DNA of 26,697 nt, taken from Desulfosporosinus sp. (GTDB lineage Bacteria > Bacillota > Desulfitobacteriia > Desulfitobacteriales > Desulfitobacteriaceae). The notes beneath the pieces are model-generated. The model did not search any database, had not been told where the DNA came from, and saw only the letters and a list, made by a program, of their open reading frames with translations. The stretch's first letter is position 1. Every line of letters begins with the position of its first letter. The stretch lies in the NCBI GenBank assembly GCA_003513495.1, contig DOPM01000016.1, positions 1-26,697 of the forward strand, given 5' to 3'. The position numbers and the translations under genes were made by a program. Of this stretch, positions 23,352-26,697 are shown piece after piece.

Positions 23352-24380
23352 TTAACGCATCATTTGATGTTCTCTTGAGCCATATGAAGTGTCTGGGTTA
23401 CTTTTCATGGGCATCGGGATAGATTCTGAAGAATTACTGCTTTTATGTTGGCTGCCAGGCATAGTGTATCCTGAGGATATTGAATCATTTGCTTTGTTGG
23501 GTAAACTTTGATTTGATCCTCCTGAATTGGAGGAATCATTTGAATGAGGACTCTCACCGGTCATCGGATTTCCCATCGAGTCGGACATCTCCTCTTGCAT
23601 CCCGCCTTGGTGAAAAATAGCCATGCTTTCTGTCGGGAAAAGTGTAGTTAAGGTTGTATTTGCCTCAGCCAACATATGAAGGGCATCCTTAGGATTAGAA
23701 CCATCTGCAGTGACAATCAAGCCCTTTTCCTGAATCCGCTTGTAAATCTGATACTGATTCACACTCATTCCAAGACTTTGAGCCGCTTTACGGGTATCTT
23801 CATCTGTCCTACTAACCATCATGTTCGCAGAAATGTTCTCTTCAAGCATATGGCGCTCTATAGATTCTCGGAGTTTGGTCTGATCGATAACATCTACTGG
23901 TTGGTCTCCTATGGGTATAACACTAGTTAGAACCAGGGTATTTGCTTGATTAAAGACTCCATGTTCATTCGCTTTATCAATAATCAAGTCTATAGCAGTA
24001 TAAATATCCATCCCTTGAAGTTGTAAGTTCGATGGTGACTCCTGAGTTTCATCAATTACCTTAAGAACTTTTGCATTACGGTCAATTAATAATTCCATAC
24101 TAGAATCCGTATCCAGTACAACAGCTGCTACAGCATTATTAGCCCCTGAGACTAAGTTGAAGACACTTAGAGACAAGGCGAGTAGTAGAATTGCAGCGAT
24201 TGAACCAAATTTGAGTAGTCTGTGACTTAAAGGTTTATGAACAGGTAGCTCGATATCAAGAACCTGCCCCAGGGTAGGAGTGGCCTTCGGAGTTTTAATT
24301 TCTAAATAGTCACCGCTTTCAGTATAAAGAATGGTGACCTTTTTTGATATCTTCATGACAATGCCAGTCGTTTTTTTCAT
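23352..24380 (-). CDS. rsgI: RsgI-like anti-sigma factor
   Basis: A 342-residue single-pass membrane protein. Residues 1-50 form the cytoplasmic RsgI_N domain that binds SigI (GIVMKISKKVTILYTESGDY). One membrane helix is at about 57-80. The outer part begins with the conserved region AVVLDTDSSMELLIDRNAKV followed by LKVIDETQ, continues with a helical domain (IDLIIDKANEHGVF, ANMMVSRTDEDTRKAAQSLG) and ends in a Ser/Asn/Gly/Met-rich tail of about 80 residues (SNDSSNSGGSNQSLP, PMPMKSNPDTSYG). There is no carbohydrate-binding module, unlike cellulosomal RsgI proteins, so the stimulus is not obviously a polysaccharide. ATG overlaps the sigI stop by one base (TAATG), indicating coupling. Confidence 0.9.
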   Translation of the reverse strand: MKKTTGIVMKISKKVTILYTESGDYLEIKTPKATPTLGQVLDIELPVHKPLSHRLLKFGSIAAILLLALSLSVFNLVSGANNAVAAVVLDTDSSMELLIDRNAKVLKVIDETQESPSNLQLQGMDIYTAIDLIIDKANEHGVFNQANTLVLTSVIPIGDQPVDVIDQTKLRESIERHMLEENISANMMVSRTDEDTRKAAQSLGMSVNQYQIYKRIQEKGLIVTADGSNPKDALHMLAEANTTLTTLFPTESMAIFHQGGMQEEMSDSMGNPMTGESPHSNDSSNSGGSNQSLPNKANDSISSGYTMPGSQHKSSNSSESIPMPMKSNPDTSYGSREHQMMR

Positions 24381-25114
24381 TAAGGGTAACTCCTCTCTTC
24401 GACTATAGAATCTACCTGTGTAAACCCTTTTAAAGACACGAATTCTGGGTCTGATAGGATTAACGCTGTCGCAATTAGATATTTCCTGCCTCTTTCTAGA
24501 ACCTTTCGCTTCACGCCTGTTAAGAGTTCTAACTCTTTGAGAGGTAAAAGCTTAGTTTTAGTTAGCTGCATTAATAAATTTGGGTGCTCACAAAGCTCTT
24601 GTGCGACTTTCCAGAGAGTAGCCTTGCTGTCTCTATGCTTCGGGGAAACTTCCACTAAGTCTTCTAATTGTATTCCATACTCGGCTAAAACTGTCGAGTA
24701 GATTTTTACAGTTTCGGCAAAATTACTTTTTTGTTCTTCCTCTTTATAGTGTTTAAACGATGATGCTGACTCATAGTCATAGAGATTATCTTCGTCAGTC
24801 TCCGATGGAGTAAGAGAGAGTACTTGATGTTTAGACTCTTTGCGAAAGTAATCTATCAGTCGTCTTGTAATAACTGTTTTGGAAAAACTGTAGAAAGACG
24901 CTCCCTGGTCAGGTTTATACCCATCTATAGCTTCGTTAAAAGCAACTAGAGCAATGCTTAACTCCTCATCATGCCCCCAGGTTAGATAACGTTTACAGAG
25001 TTCGGAGCTAACTTTTACGAGAAATGGTTTGTGATTTTGTATAAACTCTTCTCTAATTAGCTCGTTTCCTTTTTTTGCTAGTAGTAAAGTTTGCTGAATC
25101 GTTAGTTCTGGCAC
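24380..25114 (-). CDS. sigI: RNA polymerase sigma factor SigI
   Basis: A 244-residue sigma-70-type factor of the SigI family. Region 2 is clear: FLVKVSSELCKRYLTWGHDE, ELSIALVAFNEAIDGYKPDQ and GASFYSFSKTVITRRLIDYF with RKESKH. The C-terminal SigI domain has DLVEVSPKHRDSK, LTKTKLLPLKELELLTGVKR and KVLERGRKYLIATALI. Its activity is held by RsgI encoded next. Start GTG 25114 has GTGGAGGGG eight bases upstream. A SigI-type promoter (ACCCCC and CGAA) lies immediately upstream, which points to autoregulation as known for this family. Confidence 0.93.
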   Translation of the reverse strand: MPELTIQQTLLLAKKGNELIREEFIQNHKPFLVKVSSELCKRYLTWGHDEELSIALVAFNEAIDGYKPDQGASFYSFSKTVITRRLIDYFRKESKHQVLSLTPSETDEDNLYDYESASSFKHYKEEEQKSNFAETVKIYSTVLAEYGIQLEDLVEVSPKHRDSKATLWKVAQELCEHPNLLMQLTKTKLLPLKELELLTGVKRKVLERGRKYLIATALILSDPEFVSLKGFTQVDSIVEERSYP

Positions 25115-25140
25115 TTCAACCCCTCCACTTAATAGATTGT

Positions 25141-25171
25141 TTTCGTATATGTATCGGTAATTTTAGGGGGT
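25141..25171 (-). promoter_or_regulatory. Probable SigI-dependent autoregulatory promoter
   Basis: On the minus strand ACCCCC (25171-25166) is followed by an A/T-rich spacer of about 20 nt and CGAAA (25145-25141), then 26 nt to the sigI start codon. SigI promoters are described as having a C-run at -35 and CGAA at -10. Confidence 0.65.
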
Positions 25172-25226
25172 ACCCTATGAAAAAAGTAATGGAAATTTCC
25201 TGCCTGCACCTGCTTAGAATAAAAGA

Positions 25227-25257
25227 AGGCTCAGACCATTATTAAGGGTCTGAGCCT
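25227..25257 (-). terminator. Terminator after the NlpC/P60 remnant
   Basis: AGGCTCAGACC and GGTCTGAGCCT form an 11-bp stem; on the minus strand it is followed by TCTTTTATTC. It separates the NlpC/P60 gene from sigI. Confidence 0.75.
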
Positions 25258-25307
25258 CTTAGACATCTCAATAAGTTTAAAAAACCAGTCAATCTTGCTT
25301 GAAATGA

Positions 25308-26002
25308 CTAAAATACTCGTTTGTCGCCAACATATACAGATTTCCAGTAGGGACCAAGATTATAAATGGTAACGCCTTTAGAACTGGAAGAGTTGATGAA
25401 CTGACTTGTTTCCTATATAGATGCCATCATGGTCAACATTTTCGTTTTTCGCCATGGAAAAGAAGACTAAGTCCCCCGGCTGGAGGTTATTAAACTCCAA
25501 GGGAGTACCAACAGTTATTGATCGCGGGAAACTCTTGGTAATGAAATCCCGTTTTTGGCAATGACATACTGAACATAACCTGAACAGTCAAAACCTGTCT
25601 CAGGAGATGTTCCACCCCATAAATAGGGACACCCATATACTTTTTTGCAGTAGAGATAATAGCATTTACCTTCTCTTGACGGGGTTGGGTATTATTCGAC
25701 TGGCCGTCTTTAGTAATATAAAGAGAGTTAAGTTCTTTACCAGTAATTGGACCAACGATTCCATCTGAGCTCAAGGTTTGAGCGTTTGGAAGGCTTTTAC
25801 TGCTGTTTGAGTATTTGATCCAAAGATTCCATCGACTAGCCGACGTTATACCCTAGATAGTTAAGTTCAGTTTGCAGTTCAACGACATCTGAACCAGTTG
25901 ATCCAAACCTTAATAAGGTATCCCCCACTGCAGCCTGAACTGTTTGGGCAGGTGCCAGCATTAGAAAAGCACCAAGAATAGCTAAGCTAATAGTTTTTTC
26001 AT
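25308..26002 (-). pseudogene. NlpC/P60 peptidoglycan hydrolase with PG-binding domain, multiply frameshifted
   Basis: Read from ATG 26002. A signal peptide (MKK, then SLAILGAFLMLAPAQTVQAA), a peptidoglycan-binding domain (LLRFGSTGSDVVELQTELNY and LGYNVG; later SDGIVGPITGKELNSLY), a Ser/Asn linker, then an NlpC/P60 domain (VNAIISTAKKYMGVP; TGFDCSGYVQYVI with the catalytic Cys; LEFNNLQPGDLVFFSMAKNE; DHDGIYIGN with the His; YNLGPYWKSVYVGDKRVF). At least five indels (near 25985, 25860, 25620, 25525, 25385) put these pieces in different frames. Stop TAG at 25308-25310. The intact ancestor would have been a secreted endopeptidase cutting D-glutamyl-diamino acid bonds in the wall. The four-copy array at 26067-26105 precedes it. 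Confidence 0.85.
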
Positions 26003-26066
26003 TAATAATGACAGCTCCTATCGTTGTTGCAAGTTGTCACCCAACTCGCTCAAGGTACCATTTCTT

Positions 26067-26105
26067 TATGAACTTCCTATGAAAGACCTATGAATTTCTT
26101 ATGAA
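26067..26105 (-). promoter_or_regulatory. Four-copy 11-bp-spaced hexamer array (facing NlpC/P60)
   Basis: TATGAA occurs at 26067, 26078, 26089 and 26100, exactly 11 bp apart; on the minus strand this is TTCATA repeated four times, pointing at the NlpC/P60 gene. The hexamer matches those at 21403 and 26141. No clear -10 is found 20 nt downstream, so its promoter is uncertain. Confidence 0.7.
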
Positions 26106-26140
26106 TTAGTGGATTAATAAACTCAGCCTGGCTCTCCTTC

Positions 26141-26194
26141 TTCATAAGAAATTCACAACTCATTCACAGCATAATCGAATTGATCCAATATACT
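26141..26194 (+). promoter_or_regulatory. Three-hexamer array and promoter for the Met/Gly repeat protein
   Basis: TTCATA, TTCACA, TTCACA start at 26141, 26152 and 26163 (11-bp period); TAATCG is at 26172-26177 and TATACT, a good -10, at 26189-26194, exactly 20 nt after the last hexamer. The geometry is identical to the promoter at 21403-21456. Confidence 0.75.
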
Positions 26195-26257
26195 TTGAGC
26201 CATAAAGACAAGGCTGCTTTGAAAGTGGTCTTGGGTAAACTTTAAGGAGGTAAAGAT

Positions 26258-26697
26258 ATGAAAAAGACAAAATGGATCGTAGGACTCTCAATTGTAAGCT
26301 TAGTGGCGCTTTCGGGTACGGCGTTTGCCCTAAATTCAGGCTCGGTTGCAGCAAAATCTGTAGGACAGACCCTCGGTTATATACCGACCGCGACAACAAC
26401 TCAGCTTCAAGAAACTACTTCCCAGCCCTCAACATTAACGCTTTCTTCCACAAATACTAACCCGGATTCTGTTGCTACTCCTGAATTAGATGGCTATAGT
26501 GGTGGTTACGGCATGATGGGGGGCCAGGGTGTTAACAGATATGGCGGTGGTTACGGCATGATGGGAGGTCAGGGTGGCTATGGTATGATGGGTGGCCAGG
26601 GTGGCTACGGTATGATGGGGGGCCAGGGTGGCTACGGTATGATGGGGGGCCAGGGTGGCTACGGTATGATGGGGGGCGGCTATGACGCTAAAAGTCT
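26258..26697 (+). CDS. Secreted Gly/Tyr/Met-repeat protein (runs off the window)
   Basis: The first 146 residues are visible. A Sec signal peptide (MKKTKWIVGLSIVSLVALSG, then TAFA) is followed by a Thr/Ser/Gln-rich linker (about 35-75) and then repeats of GGYGMMGGQ: two spaced copies (separated by GVNRYG) and at least four perfectly tandem ones, ending GGGYDAKS at the window edge. I do not recognise a named family. The same GYGMM motif is on the outer segment of the SHOCT protein at 21990. Gly/Tyr-rich repeats occur in structural surface proteins, and paired Met residues can bind soft metals such as Cu(I); neither is demonstrated. TTTAAGGAGGTAAAGAT precedes ATG 26258. It has its own array-type promoter at 26141-26194. 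Confidence 0.8.
   Translation, partial: MKKTKWIVGLSIVSLVALSGTAFALNSGSVAAKSVGQTLGYIPTATTTQLQETTSQPSTLTLSSTNTNPDSVATPELDGYSGGYGMMGGQGVNRYGGGYGMMGGQGGYGMMGGQGGYGMMGGQGGYGMMGGQGGYGMMGGGYDAKS
26545..26682 (+). repeat. 27-bp coding tandem repeat
   Basis: The unit GGCCAGGGTGGCTACGGTAT(GATGGGG) encodes GQGGYGMMG and is repeated about five times. The last three copies are identical at the DNA level while earlier ones carry silent changes (TAC/TAT, GGG/GGT), a sign of recent slippage expansion at the 3' side. Confidence 0.85.

Noticed and set aside
26545..26682. CRISPR-like repeat array
   Set aside because: The repeats are directly tandem without spacers and are in frame inside a coding region.

Overview
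The window looks like a chromosomal stretch from an anaerobic, low-to-mid GC Firmicute, probably a Desulfosporosinus/Desulfitobacterium-type member of the Peptococcaceae. This is an inference. It rests on AGGAGG-type ribosome binding sites, frequent GTG and TTG starts, a SigI/RsgI pair, a Tat-exported [NiFe] hydrogenase without a cytochrome partner, and an indolepyruvate:ferredoxin oxidoreductase. No rRNA, tRNA or CRISPR array was seen.

Layout. 1-1250: decayed mobile DNA (an IS1182-type transposase running off the left edge, and a remnant of a REP-associated Y1 transposase element). 1277-6652, minus strand: a tightly packed set purK-purE-MFS(OFA)-iorA-iorB, visibly GC-richer than the rest. 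6781-7143: a DUF2294/MpsC-like gene with its own promoter and a terminator between it and purK. 7973-14175, plus strand: a complete-looking hydrogenase operon (small subunit, large subunit, maturation protease, hypA-B-C-D-E; no hypF and no cytochrome b in the window), with a Fur-box-like palindrome upstream and two long hairpins downstream. 14548-15340: a decayed DUF3102 gene. 15531-17677: a Spo0F/CheY-like receiver and a tandem HD/HD-GYP protein. 17877-21339: a graveyard of accessory genes (two RAYT-derived MITEs sharing one internal deletion, a broken DNA methyltransferase-nuclease fusion, a serine recombinase stub, an intact small XRE regulator, a broken RpoA-CTD-like gene, a GGDEF fragment). 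21403-26697: a cell-envelope region with two SHOCT-domain proteins, a frameshifted NusG_II-domain gene, a stand-alone LysM peptide, rsgI and sigI, a broken NlpC/P60 hydrolase, and a secreted Gly/Tyr/Met-repeat protein running off the right edge.

The most interesting signal is in the last region. Arrays of a TTCAYA-like hexamer repeated at exactly 11-bp steps precede the first SHOCT gene and the secreted GYGMMGGQ-repeat gene, each followed after exactly 20 nt by a TAYACT -10 box and sharing TAATCG at the same position. A four-copy array in the opposite orientation lies between the repeat gene and the NlpC/P60 gene, and a weaker version precedes the NusG_II gene. This looks like a local regulon of an OmpR/PhoB-family response regulator controlling small Met/Gly-rich envelope proteins next to a SigI/RsgI stress pair. 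A second theme is selective decay: accessory genes carry single-base indels while the metabolic, hydrogenase and sigma-factor genes are all intact.
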